A DNA stretch of 64,000 bases from CAWCBG01 sp963793845. Lineage in GTDB: Bacteria; Acidobacteriota; Terriglobia; Terriglobales; Acidobacteriaceae. Every line of letters begins with the position of its first letter. Position 1 is the stretch's first letter. Shown one piece after another: positions 32,694-42,035 of the stretch. Where the stretch lies: contig CAWCBG010000014.1 in NCBI GenBank assembly GCA_963793845.1, positions 1,240,001 through 1,304,000 of the forward strand. The letters are read 5' to 3'. Made by a program: the position numbers and the translations under genes. Under the pieces are notes generated by a model. It worked only from the letters and a program-made list of their open reading frames with translations. It had not been told where the DNA came from and made no database searches.

Positions 32694-34196
32694 ATGGATC
32701 ATCCCATCACATTCAAGAGACTCATCTGCTTTTCAGTTTTTCTGTTAATTCTGGCTGTTTCACCGGCAACCTACGGACAAGCGGCTCCGGCTGCGAGCGC
32801 TGAAGAAATCCAGGCACTGCAAAAGAAGCTGGACACCCTTCAGAGCCAGATGACAGAGGTCCAGGGCGAGCTACAACGCCTCTCCGGCGGAGCTCCTCCG
32901 CCCACTCACGAGGCAGCGGACCTTCCAGCTGCTATCGCTGCCGAGCAACGAAGTGAAAAGTCCCAGCTCGAGGTGGAACTGACGCCGAAGAAAATAGAAC
33001 TCGGCAAGGCCACCGTGACCTACAGAGTATTTTCGCAGGACCCATTCGCAGCGCCGCGTATCAACAACGAGCCGCTCGACCTCCGGTTTCCGGGATACTT
33101 CCGCCTGCCCGGTACCAATACGCTCATGCGCATCGGCGGATACGCCAAGACAGACTTCATCTACGATTTGAAGCCCATGGGAAGTACCGACAGCTTCATC
33201 CCGGCGACAATCCCCATCCCTTCAGTGACGGGCATTAACAACTCGACGATCTCGGTAAGGGCGACGCGCCTGAACCTGGACTTCCTCGTTCCCACGCGAT
33301 CGGGGGACAGTTACAGGTTCTTCTTCGAAATGGACTTCTTCGGTACCAACTCAACCACGCCAAAGCTGCGTCATGCCTACGGCCAGGCGAAGAACTTCCT
33401 GGTCGGCCAGACCTTCTCGAATTTCATGGATCCTGACGCCGGGGCGGATACCCTCGACTACCAGGGACCAAACGCGATGGTCTCTATCCGTAACCCGCAG
33501 TTCCGCTACAGCCTGCTTGTGGCAAATAAGACCACCTTCAGCTTCTCGGCCGAGAAGCCGACTTCGGACGTACTCTTTACGACCCCGGAATTTAACGCAG
33601 AGCCGAACAGTCCTTCGCCCGACGGGACCCTGCGGCTACGACGGGAATGGGAAGGAGGGCACGCGCAACTGTCCTCCTTGTTGCGAAGCGTAGCTGCGTT
33701 TCTACCCGACGGCCGGCATGAGTCGGTGTTCGGCTGGGGCTTCAACTTTGCGGGCGCAGAACGCCTCTGGGGGAACGACACAATTGTGTATCAGGTCGCC
33801 TACGGAAACGGAATCGAGCGCTACATCAATGACACGTCGGGGCTTGGCCTGGATGCCGCCGTCAGCAGCCTGCAGAGTCCTCATATCCAGGCATTACCGG
33901 TAGTGGCGACGTATGGGGCATTCCAGCATTTCTGGGCTTCCCGGTTACGTTCCAGCGTCATATACAGCTTCGCACAGGTACAAAACACCCAGGCTCAGCC
34001 TGGCTTAACCTACCACCAAGGCAATTACACCGGTGGCAACCTGATCTGGAATCCCTTCGGCTCACTCAGCGTGGGCGGAGAGTTTCTATACGGCTGGAGA
34101 GACAACAAGGACGGCTCAACCGGCAATACACCCAGAATTCAGATCAGCGCCAAGTACAACTTCGTGCGAACGCAATATGCGGGAGAAGGGCAATAA
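32694..34196 (+). CDS. DcaP-like outer-membrane porin
   Basis: A 500-aa exported protein. The signal peptide is 'LICFSVFLLILAVSPATYGQ'. A short coiled coil 'EEIQALQKKLDTLQSQMTEVQGELQRL' (about residues 31-57) is followed by an extended beta-barrel. 'LMRIGGYAKTDFIYDLKPMGSTDSFIPATIPIP' and 'NTPRIQISAKYNFVRTQYA' at the end fit trimeric DcaP porins, which carry dicarboxylates. The terminal residue is Gln rather than Phe/Trp. It is transcribed divergently from aspA from the same palindrome, which supports a dicarboxylate role. A decayed fragment of the same gene lies at 40143-40350. Confidence 0.8.
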   Translation: MDHPITFKRLICFSVFLLILAVSPATYGQAAPAASAEEIQALQKKLDTLQSQMTEVQGELQRLSGGAPPPTHEAADLPAAIAAEQRSEKSQLEVELTPKKIELGKATVTYRVFSQDPFAAPRINNEPLDLRFPGYFRLPGTNTLMRIGGYAKTDFIYDLKPMGSTDSFIPATIPIPSVTGINNSTISVRATRLNLDFLVPTRSGDSYRFFFEMDFFGTNSTTPKLRHAYGQAKNFLVGQTFSNFMDPDAGADTLDYQGPNAMVSIRNPQFRYSLLVANKTTFSFSAEKPTSDVLFTTPEFNAEPNSPSPDGTLRLRREWEGGHAQLSSLLRSVAAFLPDGRHESVFGWGFNFAGAERLWGNDTIVYQVAYGNGIERYINDTSGLGLDAAVSSLQSPHIQALPVVATYGAFQHFWASRLRSSVIYSFAQVQNTQAQPGLTYHQGNYTGGNLIWNPFGSLSVGGEFLYGWRDNKDGSTGNTPRIQISAKYNFVRTQYAGEGQ

Positions 34197-34226
34197 AAAA
34201 TCGCGCGTTCGGATTGCCGGCAGCCG

Positions 34227-34586
34227 ATGGGCTGCGAGGTTGAAGTGCTGCTCAGTGGCTTAACGATCACTTTTCTGAAAGAGCTGGGGGTCGGTGTCTG
34301 GCTGACATTTCCGGTGCTGCTCTGCCTTGGCCTGATAATCACCCTGTTGGGGCAAATCGCCGGAGGTCTCGAAGGCTGGCGTCCCTTCGATAGCTTTTAC
34401 TGGGCCTTCATCACCGCCACAACAGTTGGTTATGGGGATATAAGGCCTACCAGGAGGGGCTCCCGGCTCATCGCCATCCTCATCGGTCTATTCGGTCTGA
34501 CTTTCACAGGAATACTAATCGCGATAGCAGTCCATGCGGGTACAGTGGCGCTGGCAGCGCACGACGCCGCAGCACAAGTCAAATGA
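34227..34586 (+). CDS. Two-helix potassium channel-like protein
   Basis: 119 aa with two membrane helices ('VWLTFPVLLCLGLIITLLGQIAGG' and 'RLIAILIGLFGLTFTGILIAIAVHAG') around a pore loop. The loop ends in the K+ selectivity filter 'TATTVGYGDIRP'. It has no cytoplasmic regulatory domain. It starts 30 bp after the porin stop, so it is probably the second gene of that transcript. A tetramer of this size would be a minimal KcsA-like channel. Confidence 0.85.
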   Translation: MGCEVEVLLSGLTITFLKELGVGVWLTFPVLLCLGLIITLLGQIAGGLEGWRPFDSFYWAFITATTVGYGDIRPTRRGSRLIAILIGLFGLTFTGILIAIAVHAGTVALAAHDAAAQVK

Positions 34587-34627
34587 TGTAGTCGCAATGT
34601 CTTCATTTGCTGCAAGGAGGCTTGAAT

Positions 34628-35725
34628 ATGACAACGGAAGCTGTAGCAAAGCAAAAAGTCCCGACAAACAAGCCTCTTGAGGCATCGATCCAGATCGGCC
34701 TGGCGGCCTTGCTGGTAATCGGGTGCCTCGCGATTTTGAAACCCTTCATACCTCTGCTCATGTGGGGAATCATCATCGCAGTGGCTTCGTATCCCACATT
34801 CTTGAAGCTCGAACGCGCAGTAAAGGGAAAACGGACGCTGGCTGCCGTGCTATGGACGCTTTTGCTGCTGGCCGTTCTGATCGTACCCCTCGTGTTGCTG
34901 GGGCAAAGCCTGGTTCAGGGTATTCAGCCTGTTGCCGACCGGCTGCGAGACGGAACCCTGGTCCTTCCACCGCCGCCCACGAGTGTCGAAAACTGGCCTC
35001 TCATCGGTGCGCCTCTCTTTCAGACGTGGAGTTCGGCATCCGCCAACTTGAGCGCTACGCTAATGAAGTTCGCACCCCAGATCAAGTCTGCTCTTCCGGG
35101 CATTCTGTCCGCTTCCGCCAGTTTTGCTTCGACTGTACTGCAACTCTTGATCTCAATTTTGCTCTCCGGGGTTCTTCTGGCAAATGCGCAGGCCGCTTAC
35201 AATGTGACCCTCTCTCTGTCGAATCGGCTGTTCGGTGAACGTGGCCTCGAATTTCAGCATCTTGTTGGGAACACCATTCGCAGCGTCACCAACGGAGTAT
35301 TAGGGGTTGCCCTGATTCAAACAGTCTTCGCAGCGGCGGGTTTCTTCGTGGTCGGACTCCCCGCTGCCGGCGTGTGGTCGGTCATCTTCCTTGTCGCCGC
35401 AGTTCTTCAGATTGGAATGCTGATACTCATACCGGCAGTGATCTACGCCTTCGCCACCGCCTCAAGCACCGCAGCCGTAATTTTTCTCGTCTGGTGCATC
35501 ATCGTCGGACTCATGGACAACATCCTGAAGCCACTGCTGCTGGGACGCGGGGTGGCCGTTCCAATCGCGGTCGTGTTTCTGGGGGTCATCGGTGGTTTTA
35601 TGGCCATGGGCATCATCGGTCTGTTCATTGGCGCGATCGTGCTATCGGTAGGTTACAAGCTGTTTCTTGCTTGGGTTCGGGAGGAACCGGCGACAGCCGC
35701 TCCTGGTAGGGTTCTTAACTCTTAA
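34628..35725 (+). CDS. AI-2E family transporter (YdiK/PerM-like)
   Basis: A 365-aa membrane protein with about 8 helices. The conserved AI-2E core is seen in 'GVLGVALIQTVFAAAGFFVVGLPAAGVWSVIFLVAAVLQIGMLILIPAVIY' and 'VGLMDNILKPLLLGRGVAVPIAVVFLGVIGGFMAMGIIGLFIGAIVLSVGYKL'. ATG 34628 has AAGGAGG 9 nt upstream. Members export small molecules or act as Na+/H+ antiporters; the substrate is not predictable. It is 41 bp after the channel gene and probably in the same operon. Confidence 0.87.
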   Translation: MTTEAVAKQKVPTNKPLEASIQIGLAALLVIGCLAILKPFIPLLMWGIIIAVASYPTFLKLERAVKGKRTLAAVLWTLLLLAVLIVPLVLLGQSLVQGIQPVADRLRDGTLVLPPPPTSVENWPLIGAPLFQTWSSASANLSATLMKFAPQIKSALPGILSASASFASTVLQLLISILLSGVLLANAQAAYNVTLSLSNRLFGERGLEFQHLVGNTIRSVTNGVLGVALIQTVFAAAGFFVVGLPAAGVWSVIFLVAAVLQIGMLILIPAVIYAFATASSTAAVIFLVWCIIVGLMDNILKPLLLGRGVAVPIAVVFLGVIGGFMAMGIIGLFIGAIVLSVGYKLFLAWVREEPATAAPGRVLNS

Positions 35726-35798
35726 AATAGGAAAATGGTTTCCGCCTTGCAGGACTCGCCGCACACGGGTTCATCTCCGCAACATTTCGGAATTTGGT

Positions 35799-38297
35799 TT
35801 AGCTGCGTCTGACCGCCGTCGTGGCTGTTCCTCCTGTCAAAGCCAGCGGCTCCACATGCCAGATGTTGCGGGCGTACTCGCGAATGGAGCGATCGGATGA
35901 GAACTTGCCCATGCGGGCCGTATTCAAGATCGACATGCGAGTCCAGTTCTCCTGATCGAGGTAGGCCCGGCTCACCTGACCCTGGCAATCCACATAAGAC
36001 TGGTAATCGGCCAGCAGCATGTACTCGTCGCTGCCCAACAGTGAGTCGACGATGGGGCGAAACAAACTCTGATCGCCGCCTGAGAAGGCTCCGCCGGCGA
36101 TCTGGTCCAGGGCTTGCTTCAGATCTTCATTATTGTCGTAGTAGTGACGAGCATTGTAACCACTGTGCTTGAGTTGCATGACTTGCTCAGCCGTCAGACC
36201 AAAGAGGAAGAAATTTTCAGCCCCAACTTCCTCGCGGATTTCGACGTTCGCTCCGTCGAGCGTACCGATGGTCAGGGCTCCATTCATGGAAAATTTCATG
36301 TTGCCGGTGCCGGAGGCTTCCTTGCCGGCGGTGGAGATCTGCTCAGACAAATCAGCACCCGGGTAGATGACCTGTCCGCTCTTAACGTTGAAATCCGGGA
36401 TAAAAACTACCTTGAGGCGGTCGCGCACCACCGGATCGGAGTCGATGCACGCGGCCACGGAGTTGATCAACTTGATGATGAGCTTTGCCATGAAGTAGCC
36501 GGGCGCGGCCTTGCCACCAAAGATCACCGTTCGTGGCGTGATCTGCCCGTTAGGATCGTGCTTTACGCGGTTAAAGAGTGTGATGACATGCAGTAGGTTC
36601 AGCAGTTGGCGCTTGTATTCGTGCAGGCGCTTCACCTGCACGTCGAATAAGGTGTCGGGACTGACAACCACGCCAGTTCGCTCCTTGATTAACGCGACCA
36701 GCTTCTGCTTGCGCGCATGCTTGACCTGTTTCCATTGGCCGCGGAACTCGGCATCATTGGCAAACGGTTCAAGTTTGCGTAAATGGTCCTCGTCTTTCAG
36801 CCATGACTCGCCGATCCTGCTGGAGATCAGCTCGGACAATTCGGGGTTGCTGAGCGCCAGCCAGCGCCGCGGGGTGACGCCGTTGGTGACGTTGAAAAAC
36901 TTCCCGGGGAACAACTCATAGAAGTCGTGAAGTACCGTCTTCTTTAAGAGCTCAGTGTGCAGGGCAGCAACACCGTTGACGGCATGCGAACCGATGGTGG
37001 CGAGATTGGCCATGCGCACGTATTTTTGGTCGTGCTCGTCGATGATCGACACTCTGGCAAGTAGATCTTCGTCGCCTGGGCGTTGTGCCCTAACCTCATC
37101 AAGAAATCGCTGATTGATTTCGTAAATGATTTCAAGATGGCGTGGGAGCAGCTTTGCGAACAGCGGCAGCGGCCATTTTTCCAAAGCTTCCGGCAGCAAT
37201 GTGTGGTTGGTATAGGCCAGCGCTTTTTGAGTGATGTTCCAGGCGTTGCCCCAATCCATCCCGTGAAGGTCGAGGAGAAGTCGCATGAGCTCTGCGACGG
37301 CGATGGAAGGGTGGGTATCGTTGAGTTGAATGGCAAAGGCTTCGTGGAAAGTATCGATAGTCCCGCCGCGCATCTTGTGAATGCGGATCATGTCCTGCAG
37401 GGAGCAGGATGTGAAAAAGTATTGTTGCTGGAGGCGTAGTATTTTGCCCGCTTCCCGTTCGTCGTTGGGATACAAAACCTTGCTGATGGTCTCAGATGCA
37501 ACTTTTTCGCGGACCGCGTCGTAATAATCGCCCTCGTTGAAAGCCTGAAAATCGAACGAATCAAGCGCCTGCGAGGACCACAGGCGCAGGAAGTTGGTCA
37601 TCGAGGTGCCGTAGCCTGCGACCGCAATATCATTAGCGACCCCTTTTACCACTCGTTCGGGAATCCATCGCACCCGGAAGCGGCCTTGCTCATCGTGATA
37701 TGGCTCGGTGTATCCACCAACGCCGACGTAATGGCAAATCTCCGGCCGGGCGATTTCCCAGGGATCCCCCATGCTGAGCCACTTGTCCGTCTTTTCCAGT
37801 TGCCAGCCATCGTGGATCTCCTGTTTGAAAAGGCCGAACTCATAGCGAATGCCATAGCCGATCGCTGGCATATCGAGAGTCGTGAGTGACTCCAGGTAAC
37901 AGGCGGCGAGCCGTCCCAGTCCCCCATTTCCGAGTCCAGGTTCAGGCTCGTGATCGATAAGCTTGTCAAGATTTAGCCCGAGTTCGGAAACAGCGGTCGC
38001 AACCGAGTCCTCGATGTCATGCACGTTGAGCAGGTTGTTGGCCAACTGAGGACCGATCAAGAACTCCGCCGAAAGATATCCGACAAGCCTAAGTGGTGAT
38101 TTTCGGGCCCGCGCAAAGGCCTCGATCCAGTCGTTCATCATGTGGTCGCGGACAGTATAGGCGAGTGCCATGTACCAATCGCTGGTAGTCGCGAGCTCCG
38201 GAATGCGACCCTGCACATAGTAAAGATTGTCGAGGATGGCCTGCTTCAATTCGGCCGACGTCCGGCCTACGCGAACCCGGGATTGGGCAGCTTGCAC
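35799..38297 (-). CDS. glgP: Glycogen phosphorylase
   Basis: Releases glucose-1-phosphate from glycogen or maltodextrin. The 832-aa length is typical. Conserved features are 'YLSAEFLIGPQLANNLL', 'GLGNGGLGRLAACYLESL', 'IQLNDTHPSIAVAELMR', 'NVTNGVTPRRWL' and the PLP-binding lysine in 'EASGTGNMKFSMNGALTIGTLDGANVEI'. The start is GTG 38297 with a strong AAGGAGGT 6 nt upstream. No glycogen synthase or branching enzyme is in the window. It is convergent with the AI-2E gene. Confidence 0.95.
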   Translation of the reverse strand: MQAAQSRVRVGRTSAELKQAILDNLYYVQGRIPELATTSDWYMALAYTVRDHMMNDWIEAFARARKSPLRLVGYLSAEFLIGPQLANNLLNVHDIEDSVATAVSELGLNLDKLIDHEPEPGLGNGGLGRLAACYLESLTTLDMPAIGYGIRYEFGLFKQEIHDGWQLEKTDKWLSMGDPWEIARPEICHYVGVGGYTEPYHDEQGRFRVRWIPERVVKGVANDIAVAGYGTSMTNFLRLWSSQALDSFDFQAFNEGDYYDAVREKVASETISKVLYPNDEREAGKILRLQQQYFFTSCSLQDMIRIHKMRGGTIDTFHEAFAIQLNDTHPSIAVAELMRLLLDLHGMDWGNAWNITQKALAYTNHTLLPEALEKWPLPLFAKLLPRHLEIIYEINQRFLDEVRAQRPGDEDLLARVSIIDEHDQKYVRMANLATIGSHAVNGVAALHTELLKKTVLHDFYELFPGKFFNVTNGVTPRRWLALSNPELSELISSRIGESWLKDEDHLRKLEPFANDAEFRGQWKQVKHARKQKLVALIKERTGVVVSPDTLFDVQVKRLHEYKRQLLNLLHVITLFNRVKHDPNGQITPRTVIFGGKAAPGYFMAKLIIKLINSVAACIDSDPVVRDRLKVVFIPDFNVKSGQVIYPGADLSEQISTAGKEASGTGNMKFSMNGALTIGTLDGANVEIREEVGAENFFLFGLTAEQVMQLKHSGYNARHYYDNNEDLKQALDQIAGGAFSGGDQSLFRPIVDSLLGSDEYMLLADYQSYVDCQGQVSRAYLDQENWTRMSILNTARMGKFSSDRSIREYARNIWHVEPLALTGGTATTAVRRS

Positions 38298-38664
38298 AAT
38301 GACACCTCCTTAAAACCAGTAGCGACGGTTGCCGTAACTCAACAACCTTGTTCATATCACGACGAGAGCAAAAAGTTGAGGGCGTGCACAGGTTTTCACA
38401 TTCAAGCTCCGAACGCAGATTCTGGGGCAACGCCGATTTTTCGACCGCACAACACGGCATAACCCGCCCGATGTCCGCGTTGGTAGCGTGGTTTCGAGAT
38501 GCTTTCCTAAGCGTGCTGCGACATGGATGAACGCGGCGCGAGGGTCTTTCAAGCGGCCTCATGGCATCGGTGCTGGGTTCGCTGCGGGTGCTTCCGTGTC
38601 TGGCCGCGCCAGGACAGACAACCGTCTCCACGAATTCCATCCGACGCGGGCGACGCCTGCTGAG
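38298..38664. other. Intergenic stretch between the Spy-like gene and glgP
   Basis: Apart from the glgP ribosome site (AAGGAGGT, complement of about 38304-38311) I see no gene, hairpin or operator here. Open frames on both strands have the composition of chance frames. Confidence 0.5.
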
Positions 38665-39165
38665 CTATTTGACAAGCGGAATGTTTGCGGCAAACTGCAG
38701 CTCGAGCAGCAGGTTGATGCGTCGGTCCAATTGGAAGAACAAGGCATTCTGTTTTCCGGTAAGCACCTTGCGGAATTTCGGGATCCACTGCTGGCGCAGG
38801 GTCGCCGTTTGCACGTCCAAGGTTGCCATTTTGTCAACGAGGGTGTCGGCCTGGGCGTCCGTCATGTTCTCGTAGGTGCTTGCGTATTCCTTGACGAGCG
38901 CATAACTGGTGTCACCAAGCTTCGTAATCTCTTGCGTGTAGGCATCATAAACCGGCCAAAACTTTTCGGCTTGGGCATCGGTCAGCTTCATGTTTTCCGC
39001 AATGATTTGCTTTTTCGCGGACCGTATGTCGGATCGCAGCAGCTGTACCTCTTGCTCAATACCCGCCGACCCCGATGTCGACGGCTCGGACTTCTGAGCG
39101 AACGCCACACTTTGGATCAACAGGAGTGACATTCCTATAACAAGGACTATCGCTGACTTTTTCAT
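38665..39165 (-). CDS. Spy/CpxP-like periplasmic helical protein
   Basis: A 166-aa exported protein. Signal peptide 'MKKSAIVLVIGMSLLLIQSVAFAQ', then an all-helical body. 'KLTDAQAEKFWPVYDAYTQEITKLGD' and 'NMTDAQADTLVDKMATLD' are two copies of the LTxxQ-type repeat found in Spy/CpxP envelope-stress chaperones. It is divergent from the Ysc84-like gene. The CTAGGG palindrome between them has no good -10 in this direction, so its control by that site is doubtful. A chaperone role is inferred from the family. Confidence 0.7.
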   Translation of the reverse strand: MKKSAIVLVIGMSLLLIQSVAFAQKSEPSTSGSAGIEQEVQLLRSDIRSAKKQIIAENMKLTDAQAEKFWPVYDAYTQEITKLGDTSYALVKEYASTYENMTDAQADTLVDKMATLDVQTATLRQQWIPKFRKVLTGKQNALFFQLDRRINLLLELQFAANIPLVK

Positions 39166-39330
39166 GAGTTCCTCCGGTGAATCTGGCTAATCGACGACCG
39201 AGAGAGTCAGGATCGAGTTTGGCGCCTGGAATTCCTTAGCTCAACTTGCTCAGGCACTAAATCCCCACCTGAATGCCGCCGAGATGCTGTGCTCATTGGA
39301 AAGCATGAGGTGTGCTGTTGCTTCCAGCAA

Positions 39331-39375
39331 CTAGGGAAATCCCTAGTTGCTCCAGAACTGGCCCGGGCCTAGGCT
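39331..39375 (+). promoter_or_regulatory. CTAGGG operator-promoter E (for Ysc84-like gene)
   Basis: Palindrome CTAGGG-AAAT-CCCTAG (39331-39346), identical to site D over 24 bp including the GCAA/TTGC flanks. It is followed by TTGCTC (39347-39352), 17 bp and TAGGCT (39370-39375). The expected start is near 39382, 117 nt before GTG 39499. In the reverse direction the equivalent hexamer is CATGCT, a poor -10. Confidence 0.72.
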
Positions 39376-39498
39376 CGGTTTGCACGATGCAGGCGATCGA
39401 ACCGGTGGTACAGACTGAAGAGCACAAACTGTTGACCGAGACGACCCGGCATCAGGTAGCAGAGAGTAGACACTTCAACAAGGAGGACGTACAAAGCC

Positions 39499-40086
39499 GT
39501 GACAATCACAACACATAAAGGTATAGCGACTCTGAAGTTCATCTTTCTCCTGCTGGCTTGCTCACTGGCGATTGTGGCGCACGCAGCCGACGACAAGAAA
39601 GCCGAGGAGCAACAGCAGGTTCGTAAAATGGCCCAGGATACCCTGCAACGTCTTTATAAGGCCGAGCCGAAGGCCAAAGGCGCAGTCGAGGGAGCAGCAG
39701 GATATGCGGTGTTCAGCAATACGGGCCTAAAGATCCTCATGCTCGGATCCGGCAAGGGCGAAGGCATCGCCGTGAACAACAAGAGCAAGACCGAGACGTT
39801 CATGAAGGTGGTGGAGCTGCAAGCCGGCCTCGGCTTTGGGGTGAAGAAATTTAGTGTGATCTTCGTCTTCGACAACGATCAGGCGTTCGACAGCTTTGTC
39901 AACTCCGGCTGGGAATTCGGCGGACAAACCACGGCCGCTGCCACCACCGGGGAGAAGGGTGGAGCGCTGGCCGGAGCGGCTTCGGTCTCGCCCGGTGTCT
40001 ACATGTATCAACTGACGGACAAGGGCGTGGCGCTCGAGATCACCGCCAAGGGCACCAAGTACTACAAAGACGACGACCTGAATTGA
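39499..40086 (+). CDS. Ysc84-related lipid-binding-like exported protein
   Basis: 195 aa. Start GTG 39499 with AAGGAGG 12 nt upstream. The signal peptide is 'FIFLLLACSLAIVAHAAD'. The body matches the bacterial SYLF/Ysc84 type: 'KAKGAVEGAAGYAVFSNTGLKILMLGSGKGEGIAVNN' and 'ELQAGLGFGVKKFSVIFVFDNDQAFDSFVNSGWEFGGQTTAAA'. SYLF domains bind phosphoinositides in eukaryotes; the bacterial role is unknown. It is expressed from operator E. A short decayed copy of its 3' end lies at 40453-40491. Confidence 0.8.
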   Translation: MTITTHKGIATLKFIFLLLACSLAIVAHAADDKKAEEQQQVRKMAQDTLQRLYKAEPKAKGAVEGAAGYAVFSNTGLKILMLGSGKGEGIAVNNKSKTETFMKVVELQAGLGFGVKKFSVIFVFDNDQAFDSFVNSGWEFGGQTTAAATTGEKGGALAGAASVSPGVYMYQLTDKGVALEITAKGTKYYKDDDLN

Positions 40087-40142
40087 ACGCCAGGGTCCCC
40101 TGAATTCAACGGAAAACCACACTCGGCGGCAAAGTGTGCACT

Positions 40143-40350
40143 AAGCCGACTTCGGACCTGGGGTTTGTGCCCCGGACCTTAGCGGATCGCCCAACGGCCC
40201 TTCTCCTGACGGTACGCTGAAATTGCGTCTGGAAATGGATCGGGGACATGTACAACTGTGTACCTTGCTCCGAAGCGTTGCGGCGTTTCTACTGGACGGT
40301 CGGCACGAGGCGGTGTTCGGCTGGTGCTTCAACTCCGCCGATGCCGCAGC
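40143..40350 (+). pseudogene. Decayed fragment of the DcaP-like porin gene
   Basis: The stretch aligns to porin positions about 33552-33757. It opens with the same 15 bases (AAGCCGACTTCGGAC). After indels it reads 'SPDGTLKLRLEMDRGHVQLCTLLRSVAAFLLDGRHEAVFGWCFN' against 'SPDGTLRLRREWEGGHAQLSSLLRSVAAFLPDGRHESVFGWGFN' in the intact gene. It has neither start nor stop and contains frame disruptions. It is a remnant of a second porin copy. Confidence 0.85.
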
Positions 40351-40452
40351 CAAGGCAGAAAGGGGGGATGCGTACTCGGGCGCGGCCGAGTAAGCCCGGC
40401 GAATGGGTCTACTAGATCATCAAGAATGGCCTCGCTCTCCGGCTAAAACCTG

Positions 40453-40491
40453 TAGGGCACGAAATATTACGAGGACGACGACCTGAAATAA
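40453..40491 (+). pseudogene. Remnant of the 3' end of the Ysc84-like gene
   Basis: It resembles the last 39 bases of the intact gene (40048-40086): 'GGGCACGAAATATTACGAGG' here against 'GGGCACCAAGTACTACAAAG' there, both continuing into GACGACGACCTGAA and a stop. It lies about 100 bp after the porin remnant, so an old duplicate of both genes has decayed in this gap. Confidence 0.65.
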
Positions 40492-40633
40492 GACGTGACG
40501 GCAAGTCGTGGACCGCGCGATACCAGTTGCCGTAACAGGTGAATGCCAAGCTGAGGCTCTGCGGCTCGCGCACTCTAATCGCCAGGAGTTTATGCCTGTC
40601 GATCCTGCAAATCTGAACGCAGAGTGATCAGCC

Positions 40634-41131
40634 ATGTGGAAGACAGGGCGCCCCAACGAGTCGCTACAGTCCATGCTTGAACCGGAACGCCATATGCCGC
40701 CTGCCCCCGAGACAAAATTGGGCTCCCTGTCCGGAGTGTCTTCCAACTCGCAGGGGCAGGCGACGATAGGCAAGTCTCTGGTGATTAAGGGGGAAGTGAG
40801 TGGTTCAGAGTCTCTCTACATCGACGGCCACGTAGAAGGCTCGATCAGTCTTCCTGGACATCTCGTCACTGTCGGGCGCAGTGGCATCGTTTCGGCCGAC
40901 ATTACGGCCCGAGAGATCGTGATTCTGGGAACTGTCCAAGGCATGATGACGGCCAGTGATCGCTTCCATCTCAGAAGCGAAGGCGCGCTGACCGGCAATG
41001 TCGTCACCCAGCGGGTCAGCATAGAAGATGGCGCCTATTTCAAGGGCAGCATTGACATCCGCAAGGGTAACGCTGAGAGCAGTGAAATCTTGTCGGGGCA
41101 ATCTAACAACGGTCCTCCTGCTCCAGGCTGA
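40634..41131 (+). CDS. Bactofilin family protein
   Basis: A 165-aa cytoskeletal polymer-forming protein. The central region (about 45-145) is the right-handed beta-helix of bactofilins (DUF583): 'ATIGKSLVIKGEVSGSESLYIDGHVEGSISLPGHLVTVGRSGIVSADITAREIVILGTVQGMMTASDRFHLRSEGALTGNVVTQRVSIEDGAYFKGSIDI'. Pro/Ser-rich tails flank it at both ends. Bactofilins scaffold envelope processes and cell shape. No CTAGGG site precedes it. Confidence 0.9.
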   Translation: MWKTGRPNESLQSMLEPERHMPPAPETKLGSLSGVSSNSQGQATIGKSLVIKGEVSGSESLYIDGHVEGSISLPGHLVTVGRSGIVSADITAREIVILGTVQGMMTASDRFHLRSEGALTGNVVTQRVSIEDGAYFKGSIDIRKGNAESSEILSGQSNNGPPAPG

Positions 41132-41231
41132 CTGTTCCGAAAAGGAGGTAGAAAGCGAGGACCGAACTGTAACCGCATGAGCGTTCCGTGATGCATTTTA
41201 GCGAGACCTCGCAATTCTCGTGGGAGGAGAT

Positions 41232-41963
41232 ATGTCAATTACAAAGCGTGCAACTGCTGAGTTCTTTGGAACATTTTGGTTGGTCTTCGGAGGTTGCGGG
41301 AGCGCCGTGTTGGCAGCAGCGTTTCCAAACTTGGGAATAGGTTTCCTGGGTGTTGCCTTTGCCTTCGGCCTGACCTTGCTGACTATGGCCTTTACCATCG
41401 GCCCTATCTCCGGATGCCACATCAATCCCGCGGTATCCATCGGACTATGGGCAGGCAAAAGGTTCCCTGCGTCCGACCTCCTGCCGTATATCGTAGCCCA
41501 AGTGGCGGGCGGCATCGTGGCATCGAGTGTTCTTTATGTAATCGCGAGCGGGAAGGAGGGTTTCACGCTGGCTGCGGGATTTGCCTCCAACGGATATGGG
41601 GAACACTCCCCGGGTGGGTATTCACTTCTCGCCTGCCTGCTGACCGAAGTGGTTCTCACGATGTTCTTCCTTTTGATCATTATCGGGTCGACCGACGAAC
41701 GAGCGCCGAAGGGCTTCGCCCCAATCGCGATTGGGCTCAGCCTCACCCTGATTCACCTCATTTCGATTCCGGTGACGAATACCTCGGTGAACCCCGCCCG
41801 CAGCACGGGGCCGGCTCTGTTTGTGAGGGGGTGGGCGCTGGAACAGTTATGGCTGTTCTGGTTAGCCCCAATTGTGGGCGCCATCTTAGCGGGGCTCATC
41901 TACCACGGGTTGTTCAGCGAGGGTCCACAAGAAACGGTTCGCGCCGCCGAGAGCGCGCGCTAA
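41232..41963 (+). CDS. aqpZ: Aquaporin Z-type water channel (MIP family)
   Basis: 243 aa, six helices plus two half-helices. The first NPA motif is 'GCHINPAVSIGLWAG', the second 'NTSVNPARSTGPALF'. The arginine after the second NPA is the selectivity-filter residue, and the flanking aromatic and His residues fit water-specific AqpZ rather than glycerol channels. ATG 41232 has GGAGGAG 3-4 nt upstream; the frame from 41220 is less likely. Confidence 0.93.
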   Translation: MSITKRATAEFFGTFWLVFGGCGSAVLAAAFPNLGIGFLGVAFAFGLTLLTMAFTIGPISGCHINPAVSIGLWAGKRFPASDLLPYIVAQVAGGIVASSVLYVIASGKEGFTLAAGFASNGYGEHSPGGYSLLACLLTEVVLTMFFLLIIIGSTDERAPKGFAPIAIGLSLTLIHLISIPVTNTSVNPARSTGPALFVRGWALEQLWLFWLAPIVGAILAGLIYHGLFSEGPQETVRAAESAR

Positions 41964-42035
41964 CCGCGAAGAGAGAGCCCATTGGGAGGGCCGCGAGTTA
42001 GGGCGGCTAATTCGCAGAGTAGCGTTGACTATGAT

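Noticed and set aside
38089..38640. 183-aa minus-strand frame upstream of glgP
   Set aside because: It overlaps the glgP start and its ribosome site and has no recognisable domain.
38665..39350. Control of the Spy-like gene by operator E in the reverse direction
   Set aside because: The hexamer at the expected position is CATGCT, lacking the first T of TANNNT, so I did not count it as an eighth promoter.
39327..39390. Sigma-54 promoter near operator E
   Set aside because: No GG-N10-GC spacing was found. The TTGCTC/17/TAGGCT arrangement fits better and is shared with the other sites.
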